Shown piece by piece: positions 34,669 to 45,509 of a stretch of 64,000 bases of DNA. This DNA comes from Streptomyces sclerotialus (GTDB taxonomy: Bacteria > Actinomycetota > Actinomycetes > Streptomycetales > Streptomycetaceae), in NCBI RefSeq assembly GCF_040907265.1, contig NZ_JBFOHP010000002.1, forward strand, positions 1,922,001-1,986,000, given 5' to 3'. The stretch's first letter is position 1. Each line of letters opens with the position of its first letter. The position numbers and the translations under genes are program-made. The notes beneath the pieces are model-generated. The model searched no databases, was not told where the DNA came from, and saw only the letters and a program-made list of their open reading frames with translations.

Positions 34669-36060
34669 TTACGTGCGCGGCCGCAGCCGGACCCGCGCCG
34701 GGCCCTTGGCCTGCAGCGTGATGCCCGCGCCGACCGGCACCTCGGCGTCGTCCGCCGCCTCCAGCCCGTAGCCGCGGAGCAGTGTCGCCAGCGCCAGCAC
34801 GGATTCCAGCATCGAGAAGTGCTGGCCGATGCAGGCCCGCGGGCCGCCGCCGAACGGGAACCAGGCGTACCGGTGCCGCCCGGCCGACCGCTCCGGCGTG
34901 AACCGCTCGGGGTCGAAGCGCTCCGGGTCCTCCCACAGGTCCGGGTTGCGGTGCGTGACCCAGGGGGCGACCACCACGTCCGAGCCCGCCCGGATGCGGT
35001 ATCCGCCGATCTCGGTGTCCGCGACGGCCCGGCGGCCGACCACCGGAGCGGCCGGGTAGAGGCGCATGCCTTCCTTGAGCACTCGCGTCAGGTAGGGCAG
35101 CCGCTCCAGGTCGGCGGCGGTGGGCGCACGGTCGCCCAGCACCTCGACGGCCTCCTGCCGGGCGCGCGCCTGCTCCTCCGGGTGGCGTGAGAGCAGGTGC
35201 AGGGTGAAGGCCATGGAGGTCGCGGTGGTCTCGTGGCCGGCGAGCAGGAAGACCAGCACCTGGTCGCGGATCTCGGTGGCGTCGAGGCTGTCGCCCTCGT
35301 CGCTGCCGGCCTGTGCGAGGAGGGTGAGCAGGTCGTCACCCACGGGCCCGTCGGGGGCCGCGCGGCGCTCGGCGATGATCCGGTCGCAGACCGCGTACAC
35401 CTCGGCGATCGCGGCCATGGCGCGGCGGTTGCCGGGGGTCGGCCACTCGCGCGGCACGTTCAGCGGTGCGTAGGCGCGGCTCAGGGCGTAGGAATTGATC
35501 ACCGGGAAGGAGCGGTGGATGACCTCGACGGCGGCCTCCACGTCGGCGCCGAAGAGGATGCGCGCGACCGTACGCAGGGCCAGCCGGCTCATCTCGCCGA
35601 TCAGGTCGACGCTCTCCCGCCCGCCCCAGCGCTGGGCGACCGCGGCGGCCTCCTGGGCGATCGCGTCGGCGTAACCGTCGACCCTGCGCTTGGTGAAGAG
35701 CGGCTGCACCAGCCGCCGCTGCCGCAGGTAGTCGGCGTCCTGGCTGGTCAGCAGGCCGTTCCCGAAGGCGGCCCGGACCTCTTCGTAGAAGGGGTTGTCC
35801 TTGCGGAAGTTCGCCGACTCCGTGGCGAGCACCTGCTGCACGCCCTCCGCGGAGAAGACGCCGTGGATCACGGTGCGCAGGCCGGGCGGTCCCGCCGACA
35901 CCCGCACCACGTCACCGTGGTCGCGGCGGGCCCGCAGGAACGCCCCCAAGGAGTCCTGTTGCAGCTCGAACATCGACCCGAGGAGCGGCAGCCCCTTGGG
36001 GCCGGGGATCGCGGCGACGGGGCCCGCAGCGGTGTGCATATCGGTACCGGTGTCAGTCAT
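34669..36060 (-). CDS. Cytochrome P450
   Basis: A 463-residue soluble monooxygenase. The proline-rich start IPGPKGLPLLGSMFEL is followed by the I-helix VFLLAGHETTATSMAFTLHL with acid/Thr for oxygen activation, the ExxR motif in LKEGMRLYPAAPVVGRRAV, the PERF-like ERFDPERFTPERSAGRHRY and the haem loop WFPFGGGPRACIGQHFSM, where Cys410 ligates iron. The style is that of bacterial enzymes resembling terpene oxidases such as pentalenene oxygenase, but no terpene synthase is nearby. Start ATG 36060; ATG 36039 (MHTAAG) is an alternative. A small ferredoxin-like gene is divergent, 98 bases away, and could be an electron donor. Confidence 0.93.
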   Translation of the reverse strand: MTDTGTDMHTAAGPVAAIPGPKGLPLLGSMFELQQDSLGAFLRARRDHGDVVRVSAGPPGLRTVIHGVFSAEGVQQVLATESANFRKDNPFYEEVRAAFGNGLLTSQDADYLRQRRLVQPLFTKRRVDGYADAIAQEAAAVAQRWGGRESVDLIGEMSRLALRTVARILFGADVEAAVEVIHRSFPVINSYALSRAYAPLNVPREWPTPGNRRAMAAIAEVYAVCDRIIAERRAAPDGPVGDDLLTLLAQAGSDEGDSLDATEIRDQVLVFLLAGHETTATSMAFTLHLLSRHPEEQARARQEAVEVLGDRAPTAADLERLPYLTRVLKEGMRLYPAAPVVGRRAVADTEIGGYRIRAGSDVVVAPWVTHRNPDLWEDPERFDPERFTPERSAGRHRYAWFPFGGGPRACIGQHFSMLESVLALATLLRGYGLEAADDAEVPVGAGITLQAKGPARVRLRPRT

Positions 36061-36158
36061 GCCACCGGTCCTACCCCAATACGCCCTCGGATACGAGGAG
36101 TTGAGCACCACCTCGCGGGGCCGGCCGGGCCGGGGACGGCGCCCCGTACGATGGACCG

Positions 36159-36563
36159 GTGATCAGCAAGCGTTCCCGCCGCCCCGCCGCCCAGACCGCC
36201 TCCTGCCGTGTCACGGTCTGCCGTGGCTGCTGCTGCGGCGACGCGGGCAAGGTGCCCGGTGTCGACCACGCGAACCAGATCCCGCGGCTGCGGGCCGCGC
36301 TGGACGGCGCGGCCCCGGTGCGCGCTTCGGAGTGCCTGGACGTCTGCGACCAGGCGAACGTGGTCGTGGTCCAGCCGTCGCCCGAGGGGCGCGCGGCGGG
36401 CGGCCGCCCCGTCTGGCTGGGTCTGGTCAACGACGACGACGCGCTGGCGGACATCGCGGCGTGGATCAGGGCGGGCGGCCCGGGCATCGCCGAGCCGCCC
36501 GGCATCCTCGACCTCTACGCCATCAAGGTCTCCCGCCGCGTGAGCGAGGGCCTGCCGGGCTGA
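36159..36563 (+). CDS. (2Fe-2S) ferredoxin-like thioredoxin-fold protein
   Basis: A 134-residue protein with the cysteine pattern of thioredoxin-like 2Fe-2S ferredoxins: VTVCRGCCCGDAGKVPGVDH in the N-terminal part and RASECLDVCDQANVVVV in the centre. These would bind one cluster. The basic N-terminus ISKRSRRPAAQTAS is short and not a convincing signal. Start GTG 36159. Divergent from the P450 gene, so electron transfer to it is possible but not shown. Confidence 0.8.
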   Translation: MISKRSRRPAAQTASCRVTVCRGCCCGDAGKVPGVDHANQIPRLRAALDGAAPVRASECLDVCDQANVVVVQPSPEGRAAGGRPVWLGLVNDDDALADIAAWIRAGGPGIAEPPGILDLYAIKVSRRVSEGLPG

Positions 36564-36584
36564 GGTCCGCCCCGGCCCGCCGCC

Positions 36585-38522
36585 TCAGGCGTGGCAGTGT
36601 CCCGCTCCCCCGCCCTCCTCGGGCAGGTCCAGTGCCGGGTTGCGGTCGAAGAAGCCGGTCGGTCTCAGCGTGAAGCCGCAGCGGTCGACGGGCATGACCG
36701 GCCAGTCCTCCAGGCGCGGCAGGTGGGTCGGGCCGAAGGTGTGCCAGAGGGTGAGGGCGGTGTCCGAGAGGGATTCGCCCGGCGCGCTCCAGGCGGTGAC
36801 GCCCGCGCCGCCGGGGTGCTGGTTGGGGTAGTCGCCGTCCGGGTAGCGCCGTCCGGGCCGCCCCGCGGTGACCCACAGGTGTTTCGTGGCGTACGCGACG
36901 CGTGCCGCGACCGCGGAGCCCGGCTGCGCGAGCAGGGTGGGGCCGGGCTGGGGCTGGAGGGTGTACGCGACGGGCCGGCCCATGCGGTTACGGGAACCGG
37001 GATTGGTGATCCGCCAGCGGCGGCCGGCGGCCGGGTCGGCGAGCCGCCCGCCCTCGCCGGAGTCGGTGACCGGCGTGGCGCGGACCGTGAAGGCGTTGCC
37101 GTGGGGGTTGTCCGGCCCCATGGGCAGCGGCACGACGTCGACCTCCTCGACGGTGTTGGCGTGGCCGTCGACGGCCGGGTCCAGCCGGGCGCAGAAGAGG
37201 TGCTGGTGGTACGGGGCCTGGAGGCCGGGCGCGACCTCGGTGGCGTACGGCGAGTCGGTGCCGGGCCCGGTGGCGGAGGTCTGCACGAGGCCGGTGGACT
37301 TCACCTCGAACTCGATCGTGCCGTCCTGGTAGAGGTACCAGTAGAAGCCGTAGTCGTAGTTGCCGAGGGTCGCGATGTACGAGAGGACCATGCGGCGGGA
37401 GCGGCGGCTGTCGGCGGTGAAGCCGTCGAACATGTTGGTGTGCTTCCAGAGGAGGCCGTGGTCCTCCTCGTGCAGGCAGACGGCGTTGGGCAGCACTTCG
37501 GGGCGGCCGGTGTCGTCGGCCACGACGGCGTCGACGTACCGGATCTCGCCGAGGCAGTCGCAGCCCAGCCGGAGCGCGTTGGCGTTGCGGCCGAGGGTGT
37601 ACTCGCCGACGTCGAGGTAGCACACCCAGTTGCGTGCCGGGTCCGGCTCGGCGTACGGGACGGCCATCTCGGCGAGCGAGGCGCGGTGCAGGACGGGCCG
37701 GTACCGGTCCCCGTCCCGGTGGGCGATCTCGTGCAGGACCAGGCCCTCACGGGCGTTGAAGTCCAGCCGCAGGCGCCAGTTCTGCCAGCGCAGGACGTGG
37801 TCCTCCAGGGTGAAGGAGGGGCCGTCGGGCTGGGTGATCTCCAGGGGTCTCAGGTCGGTGCGGGCCGGGCCGTTGAACTGCGCTTCGTAGCGGCCGCATT
37901 CGGCGGGTACGGGGACGGCTCCGGTGTCGACGAGGCGGAGGACACGGCCTTCGGTGAGGTCCACGTCGGCGACGAGGCCGCCGACCGGGTGCGCGAACGG
38001 GTTGTCCGACTCCGAGCAGCGCAGGAAGGTCAGCGAGCGCAGCATGCGCCGGCCGGTCTCCTCCGGTGTGCCGAAGTTCCCTGCGGCGAGCGGGGCGGCG
38101 ATGACGAGGTCCAGGTCGGTGATGCCGCGTTCGGCCATGGCCTTGCGCCAGCCCGCGTCCGCTTTGACGATCTCGTCGCAGCGGTCGAACTCCTCGAAGA
38201 GCAGCGGCGGCTGGCCGTCGGCCACCGGGTCGAGCGGGCGGTACGCCACGAGGGCGCGGGCCGTGATGTCCACCAGGGCTTCGGCCGCCGCTCCGGTGGC
38301 GGGCTCCAGGAGGGTGACGCGGAGCCGGCGTACGACGGGGTCGCCGGGGCGGTGTGCGGTGACGGCGTGCCGGTCCGGCTCGTCGAGGAGCACGAGGGGG
38401 AAGCGGGTCGTCTCGCTCGCCCGGCCGGACGCGAGCAGCACCTCGCGCGCCGTGGTGATCTCGTGCGCGGTCAGCGGGTCGAGGGGGTGCCGGGCCTCGG
38501 CGGGAGCTGCTGCTGTGGCCAT
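36585..38522 (-). CDS. Copper-containing primary-amine oxidase
   Basis: Oxidises primary amines to aldehydes with release of ammonia and H2O2 using topaquinone and copper. The 645-residue protein has the full domain series: N2/N3 domains, then the catalytic beta-sandwich. ATLGNYDYGFYWY carries the Asn-Tyr-Asp/Glu topaquinone motif with Tyr389 as the cofactor precursor. Copper His residues are expected in YHQHLFCARLDPAVDG and in the late C-terminal LWHTFGPTHLPRLEDWPVMP, and the general base in AVVRDDT-like segments was not pinned down. No signal peptide, so it is cytosolic like other bacterial phenylethylamine/tyramine-type oxidases. It begins 2 bases after the permease gene's stop in an operon. 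Confidence 0.95.
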   Translation of the reverse strand: MATAAAPAEARHPLDPLTAHEITTAREVLLASGRASETTRFPLVLLDEPDRHAVTAHRPGDPVVRRLRVTLLEPATGAAAEALVDITARALVAYRPLDPVADGQPPLLFEEFDRCDEIVKADAGWRKAMAERGITDLDLVIAAPLAAGNFGTPEETGRRMLRSLTFLRCSESDNPFAHPVGGLVADVDLTEGRVLRLVDTGAVPVPAECGRYEAQFNGPARTDLRPLEITQPDGPSFTLEDHVLRWQNWRLRLDFNAREGLVLHEIAHRDGDRYRPVLHRASLAEMAVPYAEPDPARNWVCYLDVGEYTLGRNANALRLGCDCLGEIRYVDAVVADDTGRPEVLPNAVCLHEEDHGLLWKHTNMFDGFTADSRRSRRMVLSYIATLGNYDYGFYWYLYQDGTIEFEVKSTGLVQTSATGPGTDSPYATEVAPGLQAPYHQHLFCARLDPAVDGHANTVEEVDVVPLPMGPDNPHGNAFTVRATPVTDSGEGGRLADPAAGRRWRITNPGSRNRMGRPVAYTLQPQPGPTLLAQPGSAVAARVAYATKHLWVTAGRPGRRYPDGDYPNQHPGGAGVTAWSAPGESLSDTALTLWHTFGPTHLPRLEDWPVMPVDRCGFTLRPTGFFDRNPALDLPEEGGGAGHCHA

Positions 38523-38524
38523 GG

Positions 38525-40072
38525 TCAGTTCTCCTCCCGTACGGCGGTGGCGGGGCGCGGCGCCGCGGCCGCCTTCTCCAGCTGGAACGCCTGGTTGCCC
38601 AGGCCGATCCTGGCGTGCACGGCGGGGCGGACGGCGCGCAGCACGCGCCCGTGCACGAGCCCCGCGACCGCGGCGAGCCCGATGACGGCGGGCAGCAGCC
38701 AGTTGAGCGGGGAGCCGGCGCCGGCGCCGACCAGGACCCCGAAGTCCTTGACCGCGTAGACCAGGACGACCAGCAGGGCCAGCCCGGCGAGGGTGGCGGC
38801 GACGAGCCGCCCGGCCTGGGCGCGGCCGGCGCCGCGGCGTACGAAGAAGGCGATGACGGCGGCGCACGCGGTGGCCATCAGCGCGATGACCCCGAGGGCG
38901 CCGAGGTTGCCGCCCCAGGTGAAGAGCCGCAGTACGGGGGTGGTGGGGTCGCCCGTGGGCGCACTGTCGGTGACGGCGAACGCGACGACGACGATCAGCG
39001 AGACGACGGTCTGGAGGAGCGAGCCGAGGGCGGGGGCGCCGCTGGTCTTCGAGGTGCGGCCCAGGGGCGCGGGCAGCAGGCCCTCGCGCCCCATGGCGAA
39101 GGCGTACCGGGCGACGACGTTGTGGAAGCTGAGCATCGAGGCGAAGATGCCGGTCACGAAGAAGACGTGCAGGACGTCGGTGAAAAGGCCGCCCAGCCGG
39201 GGCTCGGCGAGCGCGAAGATCAGTCCGGGGCCTTCCTTGCCGGCGGTGGCCACGACGTGGTCGGGCCCGGTGGCGACGCCGATGAGCCAGGAGCTGAGGG
39301 CGAAGAAGACCGCGGAGAAGCCGACGGCGAGGAACATCACCCGGGCCACGACGGTCCCCGGCCGGCTGGTCTCCTCCGCGTACACCGGGGCCTGTTCGAA
39401 GCCGAGGAAGCCGGCGACGGCGAAGCACAGGGCCGTGCCGAGGCCCGCGCCGCCGAGCGTCGTGGGGTCGAAGGCGTGCAGGGACAGCCCCTGCGGGCCG
39501 GGCTGCGCGGCGAACGCGAGGTCGAAGACGACGATGAGCGCGACCTCGACGAGCAGCAGGACACCGAGCACCTTGGCGTTGAGGTCGATCTTCAGGGCGC
39601 CGAGGGCGCCGGTGAGCAGGACGGCCAGCACGGCGGGGACCCACCACACGACGGTGACGCCGAAGAACGTGCCGAGCAGGGCGGCGAACTCGAAGCCGAA
39701 GATGCCGTAGATGCCGACCTGGAGGGCGCAGTAGGCGGCGAGCGCCACGAAGGAGGCGCCGGCGCCCGCGGTGCCGCCCAGCCCCCTGGCGATGTACGCG
39801 TAGAAGGCACCGGCGTTGTGCACGTGCCGGCTCATCTCCGCGTAACCGACGCTGAACAGCGCCATCACCACGCCGAGAATGACGAACAGCAGCGGCTGCC
39901 CGACGATGCCCATGACCTGGTACGTGGTCGCCATGACGCCGGCCACGACCATCAGCGGGGCGCTGGCGGCCAGGACGGACAGCAGCAGCCCGGGGGTGCC
40001 GATGCGGTCGGCGCGCAGGGCGCGTTCCTGTCCCTTGAAGGTACTGATCTCGTGCGTACTGCCGGTGGGCAT
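38525..40072 (-). CDS. APC-superfamily amino acid/amine permease
   Basis: A 515-residue inner-membrane transporter. Several transmembrane helices are evident (GLLLSVLAASAPLMVVAGVM, LLFVILGVVMALFSVGYAEM, WVPAVLAVLLTGALGALKI, VIALMATACAAVIAFFV). The conserved APC consensus GYAEMSRHVHNAGAFYAYI (glycine-rich helix 2/3 loop) and FLGFEQAPVYAEETSRPG with the conserved glutamate are present. A 36-base gap follows the 319-aa gene and only 2 bases precede the amine oxidase gene, so the permease most likely imports the amine that the oxidase degrades. Confidence 0.93.
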   Translation of the reverse strand: MPTGSTHEISTFKGQERALRADRIGTPGLLLSVLAASAPLMVVAGVMATTYQVMGIVGQPLLFVILGVVMALFSVGYAEMSRHVHNAGAFYAYIARGLGGTAGAGASFVALAAYCALQVGIYGIFGFEFAALLGTFFGVTVVWWVPAVLAVLLTGALGALKIDLNAKVLGVLLLVEVALIVVFDLAFAAQPGPQGLSLHAFDPTTLGGAGLGTALCFAVAGFLGFEQAPVYAEETSRPGTVVARVMFLAVGFSAVFFALSSWLIGVATGPDHVVATAGKEGPGLIFALAEPRLGGLFTDVLHVFFVTGIFASMLSFHNVVARYAFAMGREGLLPAPLGRTSKTSGAPALGSLLQTVVSLIVVVAFAVTDSAPTGDPTTPVLRLFTWGGNLGALGVIALMATACAAVIAFFVRRGAGRAQAGRLVAATLAGLALLVVLVYAVKDFGVLVGAGAGSPLNWLLPAVIGLAAVAGLVHGRVLRAVRPAVHARIGLGNQAFQLEKAAAAPRPATAVREEN

Positions 40073-40108
40073 GGCGGAGCGGTCCTTCCGGAGGCGGGGC
40101 GGGCGGGA

Positions 40109-41068
40109 TCAGGTGACGCGCAGGGCGATGTCGCGGGCGGCCCTGAAGGCACGCACCGGGTCACGGGCGGGGTAGCCCCACGGCTCGGCGGTGACGTACG
40201 GGCCGATGCGGTGGAAGAGGGCCGCCGCCTCGGCCAGGCGCCCTTCGCAGTACTTGGCGTGCGCGAGGAAGTTCAGGTCGACCTTGCCGCGCGGGTGGTC
40301 GGCGTCCCCCTCCCACTCCAGCCACCAGTCGAAGGCGGCCTTCATGGCCTGGCGGGCGCGGCGGGTGACCCAGTGGCCCGACGCCACGGGGTCGGCGGGC
40401 TCCAGCCCAGCGGCGGCCAGGACGCGGTAGCGCTCGGCGTGCGCGACGACGGGCAGGACGGCCAGCGGGGAGTCCGCCGGGGCCTGTTCGGCGGCCCAGG
40501 CGGCGAAGTCGTAGACCTGGTGCAGCGGGTCGTCGGAGTCGCCTTGCTGGTGTTCGGCGAGGCAGGCGGCCATGAGGTGGTGGGCGTGGTGGTGGCCGGG
40601 GTGCCGGGCGCGTACCTGGTCGAAGGCGTGCTCGCGTTCGTCGGGGGTGCCGGTGGCGCGGGCCAGCAGCAGCATGGCGAGCCAGGGGGTGGGGTCGGCG
40701 GGGGCCGCACGGGCGGCGGTCAGGCAGCTCGTGCGGGCGTTCTCGGCGGTCTCCTTGCCGCGCAGTACGCGGTGGACGGCGGCGGTCGCGGCGAAGGCGG
40801 CGGCGTCGGGGCTGTCGGGCTCGGCGAGCTGCCACTCGCGGGCCCAGACGGTGCCGGACCGGGCGGCACCGAGCGCCATCAGGCGGTGGCCGCGGAGGTC
40901 CCAGTCCGTCCCGGTCCTGAGGAGGAGGGAGCGGGCGACGATCCAGCGGCCCTGGGCGAGAGCGTCGAGGGCCGCTGCCAGCGCGGTGTCGTCGAGCGCG
41001 GGGTGGACCACGGCGGGGTCCTTGCGGCGGGCGCGCCCCAGAGGTGGGGGTGGGGGCGGTGGAGTCAT
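40109..41068 (-). CDS. Helical-repeat protein of unknown function, first gene of the amine operon
   Basis: A 319-residue cytosolic protein that I do not recognise. It starts with a proline run, then is almost all helix: AALDALAQGRWIVARSLLLR, WLAMLLLARATGTPDEREHA, HHHAHHLMAACLAEHQQGD and LAHAKYCEGRLAEAAALFHR look like TPR-type units. His-rich segments are notable (HPGHHHAHHLMAA). It is probably co-transcribed with the permease 36 bases downstream, so a role in amine uptake or catabolism is likely by context; binding to the permease or oxidase is speculation. Confidence 0.75.
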   Translation of the reverse strand: MTPPPPPPPLGRARRKDPAVVHPALDDTALAAALDALAQGRWIVARSLLLRTGTDWDLRGHRLMALGAARSGTVWAREWQLAEPDSPDAAAFAATAAVHRVLRGKETAENARTSCLTAARAAPADPTPWLAMLLLARATGTPDEREHAFDQVRARHPGHHHAHHLMAACLAEHQQGDSDDPLHQVYDFAAWAAEQAPADSPLAVLPVVAHAERYRVLAAAGLEPADPVASGHWVTRRARQAMKAAFDWWLEWEGDADHPRGKVDLNFLAHAKYCEGRLAEAAALFHRIGPYVTAEPWGYPARDPVRAFRAARDIALRVT

Positions 41069-42854
<1,786 letters not shown>

Positions 42855-42911
42855 CGGCCCGCCGGTGCCGCCCACGGGCCGGCCCGGCGGGCCGTCTGAT
42901 TGCATGGCCCC

Positions 42912-43496
42912 ATGACCGATCAGCAGCCGGAAGGGCCGGGCCCGCAGCAGCCGCCCGACGCCGACGAGATCCTCGATGCCGACGAGATCCTCGATGTCGT
43001 CGACGAGAACGACCAGGTCGTGGGGCAGGCCCCGCGCGGTGAGGTGTACGCGCGCCGGCTGCGGCACCGCTGCACCTTCATCCTGGTCCGGGACGCGCAG
43101 GACCGGATCTTCGTGCACCGCCGCACCGCACGGAAGCTGGTCTTCCCCTCCCACTACGACATGTTCGTCGGCGGGGTGGTCGGCGCGGGCGAGTCCTACG
43201 ACGACGCGGCGCTGCGCGAGGCGGAGGAGGAGCTCGGCGTGCGCGGACTCCCCCGCCCCGTCCCGCTGTTCACGTTCCTCTACGGGACGCCGGAGCACAG
43301 CTGGTGGTCGGCGGTCTACGAGGTGCGCTGCACACTGCCCGTCGACCCGCAGCCCGAAGAGGTCGCCTGGCACGCGTTCCTCACCGAGGAGGAGCTGACG
43401 GCCCGGCTGCCGGAGTGGGAGTGGGTGCCGGACGGCCTGGAGGCCTTCCGGCGGCTGCGCGACTGGGAGGCCGCCGGGCGGCCGGCAGCCGGATAG
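42912..43496 (+). CDS. Nudix hydrolase
   Basis: A 194-residue pyrophosphohydrolase. A perfect Nudix box lies at GGVVGAGESYDDAALREAEE followed by ELGV. It is of the isopentenyl-diphosphate isomerase-like/YfcD subtype, judged by RTARKLVFPSHYDMFVGGVV. An N-terminal tandem duplication, DADEILDADEILD, arose from an 18-bp repeat. Start ATG 42912 is chosen over TTG 42900. The next gene starts 10 bases later, so it may be in one unit with the DUF202 genes. Confidence 0.9.
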   Translation: MTDQQPEGPGPQQPPDADEILDADEILDVVDENDQVVGQAPRGEVYARRLRHRCTFILVRDAQDRIFVHRRTARKLVFPSHYDMFVGGVVGAGESYDDAALREAEEELGVRGLPRPVPLFTFLYGTPEHSWWSAVYEVRCTLPVDPQPEEVAWHAFLTEEELTARLPEWEWVPDGLEAFRRLRDWEAAGRPAAG

Positions 43497-43506
43497 GGTA
43501 CGCGTC

Positions 43507-43917
43507 ATGATCTTCACGGAGCGCGTGCGGGCGCTCGCCGCCGACCTGCGCCTGTGGTTCGCGCCCGGCCGGCTCCGCGGCGAGGGGACCACCCCCGACT
43601 ACCGCTTCTCGCTCGCCAACGAGCGCACGTTCCTGGCCTGGCTGCGTACGGCGTTCGCGCTGATCGGCGGCGGTTTCGCGGTCGACCAGTTCCTGCCGTC
43701 GCTGCACCAGACGGTGCGGACGGTCTTCACGGTGGCGCTGCTCGCGGGCGGCGCGCTGTGCGCCGTGCGCTCGGTCAACCACTGGGTGCGCTGCGAGCGG
43801 GCCATGCGGCGCGGCGAGGACCTGCCCGCCTCCCGCTTCCCGGCGCTGCTGGGTGCGGGCGTCGGGCTGCTGGCGGTGGCCATCGCGGCGGTCGTGCTGC
43901 TGGGCTGGACGCGCTGA
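43507..43917 (+). CDS. DUF202 membrane protein (YidH type)
   Basis: A 136-residue inner-membrane protein. The DUF202 signature YRFSLANERTFLAWLRTAFA precedes three hydrophobic helices: FALIGGGFAVDQFLP, VFTVALLAGGALCAVRSV and LLGAGVGLLAVAIAAVVLL. Function of the family is unknown. It lies 2 bases before a second, smaller DUF202 gene, a pairing seen in many bacteria. Confidence 0.85.
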   Translation: MIFTERVRALAADLRLWFAPGRLRGEGTTPDYRFSLANERTFLAWLRTAFALIGGGFAVDQFLPSLHQTVRTVFTVALLAGGALCAVRSVNHWVRCERAMRRGEDLPASRFPALLGAGVGLLAVAIAAVVLLGWTR

Positions 43918-43919
43918 CG

Positions 43920-44264
43920 ATGGGCGGTACGGAGGAGCGGGAGGCCGCAGTCCGGGACCCGGGCCTCCAGCCCGAGCGGACCCGGATGGCATGGCGGCGT
44001 ACGACGCTGTCCTGTGCGGTGGCGGTGGTACTGGCCTGGCGGCAGGTGCTGCTCACCGGCGAGCCCACCGCGACGGAGGTCGTCCTCGTCGCGCTGCTCG
44101 TCCTCGGCGGGCTGGCCTTCCTCACCGCCGCGCACCTCCGCATGCGCGCCCTGGCCGCCCCCGTGACGGCTGGCCCCCCACAGACCATGCGCACTCGCAC
44201 GGCCCTCCTGGCGACCGCCTGCACGCTGCTCCTGGTGGGCCTCGGTGCGGCGATCACGCTGTAG
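43920..44264 (+). CDS. DUF202 membrane protein, second copy
   Basis: A 114-residue integral membrane protein. The DUF202 start is degenerate but visible in GLQPERTRMAWRRTTLSCAV, followed by helices VLAWRQVLLTGEPT, VVLVALLVLGGLAFLTAAHL and LLATACTLLLVGLGAAITL. The two DUF202 proteins are likely to form a small membrane complex by analogy with other paired genes; the function is unknown. Start ATG 43920. Confidence 0.8.
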   Translation: MGGTEEREAAVRDPGLQPERTRMAWRRTTLSCAVAVVLAWRQVLLTGEPTATEVVLVALLVLGGLAFLTAAHLRMRALAAPVTAGPPQTMRTRTALLATACTLLLVGLGAAITL

Positions 44265-44399
44265 GCGGACGCTCGGCGCAAGCAGCGGTGCGCAGACCTC
44301 GGAATCCCCCTGACCCCCTCCGCCGCCCCGCGCGGGCCCCGGCGTGTGACACGCGGAACACCCCCGCCCCCAACGGGTTCGCTCCGCCCTCTGGACTCC

Positions 44400-44417
44400 A
44401 TACCGACTAGTCGGCAT
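44400..44417. promoter_or_regulatory. Putative TetR operator before the phosphotransferase-ACAD operon
   Basis: ATACCGACTAGTCGGCAT is an 18-base dyad with one mismatch; the core CCGACTAGTCGG (44403-44414) is perfect. The same ATACCGACT sequence occurs inverted at 49955-49963 before the SDR-ligase-TetR operon. Confidence 0.65.
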
Positions 44418-44460
44418 GATCGTGGACGGTCACACTCCACCCCGGACACGGAGGCGCACG

Positions 44461-45501
44461 ATGAGCAAGGACAATCCGCCCGGCCTCGATCTGGAGCGGC
44501 TCCGCGCCCACCTGGACCGGGAGCGCCCCGGTCTGGTCGCGGGCCCGCTGACCGCCGAGCTGGTCCAGGGCGGCCGGTCCAACCTCACGTACCGCGTCAC
44601 CGACGGCACCGGCCGCTGGGTCGTCCGCCGCCCGCCGCTCGGCCATGTCCTGGCCACCGCGCACGACATGGCCCGCGAGCACCGTGTCATCAGCGCGCTG
44701 CACGATACCCGGGTACCGGTGCCGGAGACGCTGGCGCTCTGCCAGGACGAGGAGGTCATCGGGGCGCCGTTCTACGTGATGGAGCTCGTGGACGGCACTC
44801 CGTACCGCACCGCCGAACAGCTGCGGCCGCTCGGCCCCGAGCGCACCCGTGACATCGTCCTCCGCCTCGTCGACACCCTCGTCGACCTGCACGCCGTCGA
44901 CCCGGAGTCGGTGGGCCTGGGCGACTTCGGACGGCCCGACGGCTTCCTGGAGCGGCAGCTGCGCCGCTGGGGCAAGCAGCTCGCCGCCTCCAGGAACCGC
45001 GACCTGCCCGGCATCGACGAACTCCACGAGGCACTGGGCAGGAAGCTGCCCGACTCCCCCGCGCCCGCGATCGTGCACGGCGACTACCGCCTGGACAACG
45101 TCCTGGTCGGCGCGGACGACCGGATCGCCGCGGTACTGGACTGGGAGATGTCCACGCTCGGCGACCCGCTCACCGACCTGGGCCTGCTGGCCATGTACAG
45201 CGAGCAGGAGGAGTCCCCCGACTCGCCCGTCACCACGACGCGCAGCGCCCCGGGCCACCCCGAGCCGGGCGAACTGATCGAGCGGTACGCGGCCGGGTCC
45301 GGGCGCGATGTCTCGCAGGTCGCCTGGTACACGGCGTTCGCGTACTTCAAGCTCGCGGTGATCCTCGAAGGCATCCACTACCGCTACACGCTCGGGCAGA
45401 CCGTCGGCGCCGGCTTCGACCGGATCGGCGAGGTCGTGCCGCGCTTCATCGAGAACGGCCGCCGCACTCTTTCCACCCTGTCCCCCGTGAAGGAAGGCTG
45501 A
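44461..45501 (+). CDS. Acyl-CoA-dehydrogenase-linked phosphotransferase-fold protein (APH type)
   Basis: A 346-residue member of the aminoglycoside-phosphotransferase/choline-kinase fold. The nucleotide-binding strands carry GGRSNLTYRVTDGTGRWVV with RRPPLG, an EHRVISALHDTRVPVPETLA-like helix; the catalytic loop is PAIVHGDYRLDNVLVGADD and the metal-binding Asp lies in AAVLDWEMSTLGDPLTDLG. It resembles the kinase-like half of eukaryotic ACAD10/ACAD11, which act with acyl-CoA dehydrogenases on hydroxy-fatty acyl-CoAs. The next gene, 8 bases on, is an ACAD, supporting that role here. Start ATG 44461. Confidence 0.9.
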   Translation: MSKDNPPGLDLERLRAHLDRERPGLVAGPLTAELVQGGRSNLTYRVTDGTGRWVVRRPPLGHVLATAHDMAREHRVISALHDTRVPVPETLALCQDEEVIGAPFYVMELVDGTPYRTAEQLRPLGPERTRDIVLRLVDTLVDLHAVDPESVGLGDFGRPDGFLERQLRRWGKQLAASRNRDLPGIDELHEALGRKLPDSPAPAIVHGDYRLDNVLVGADDRIAAVLDWEMSTLGDPLTDLGLLAMYSEQEESPDSPVTTTRSAPGHPEPGELIERYAAGSGRDVSQVAWYTAFAYFKLAVILEGIHYRYTLGQTVGAGFDRIGEVVPRFIENGRRTLSTLSPVKEG

Positions 45502-45509
45502 GCACGCTC

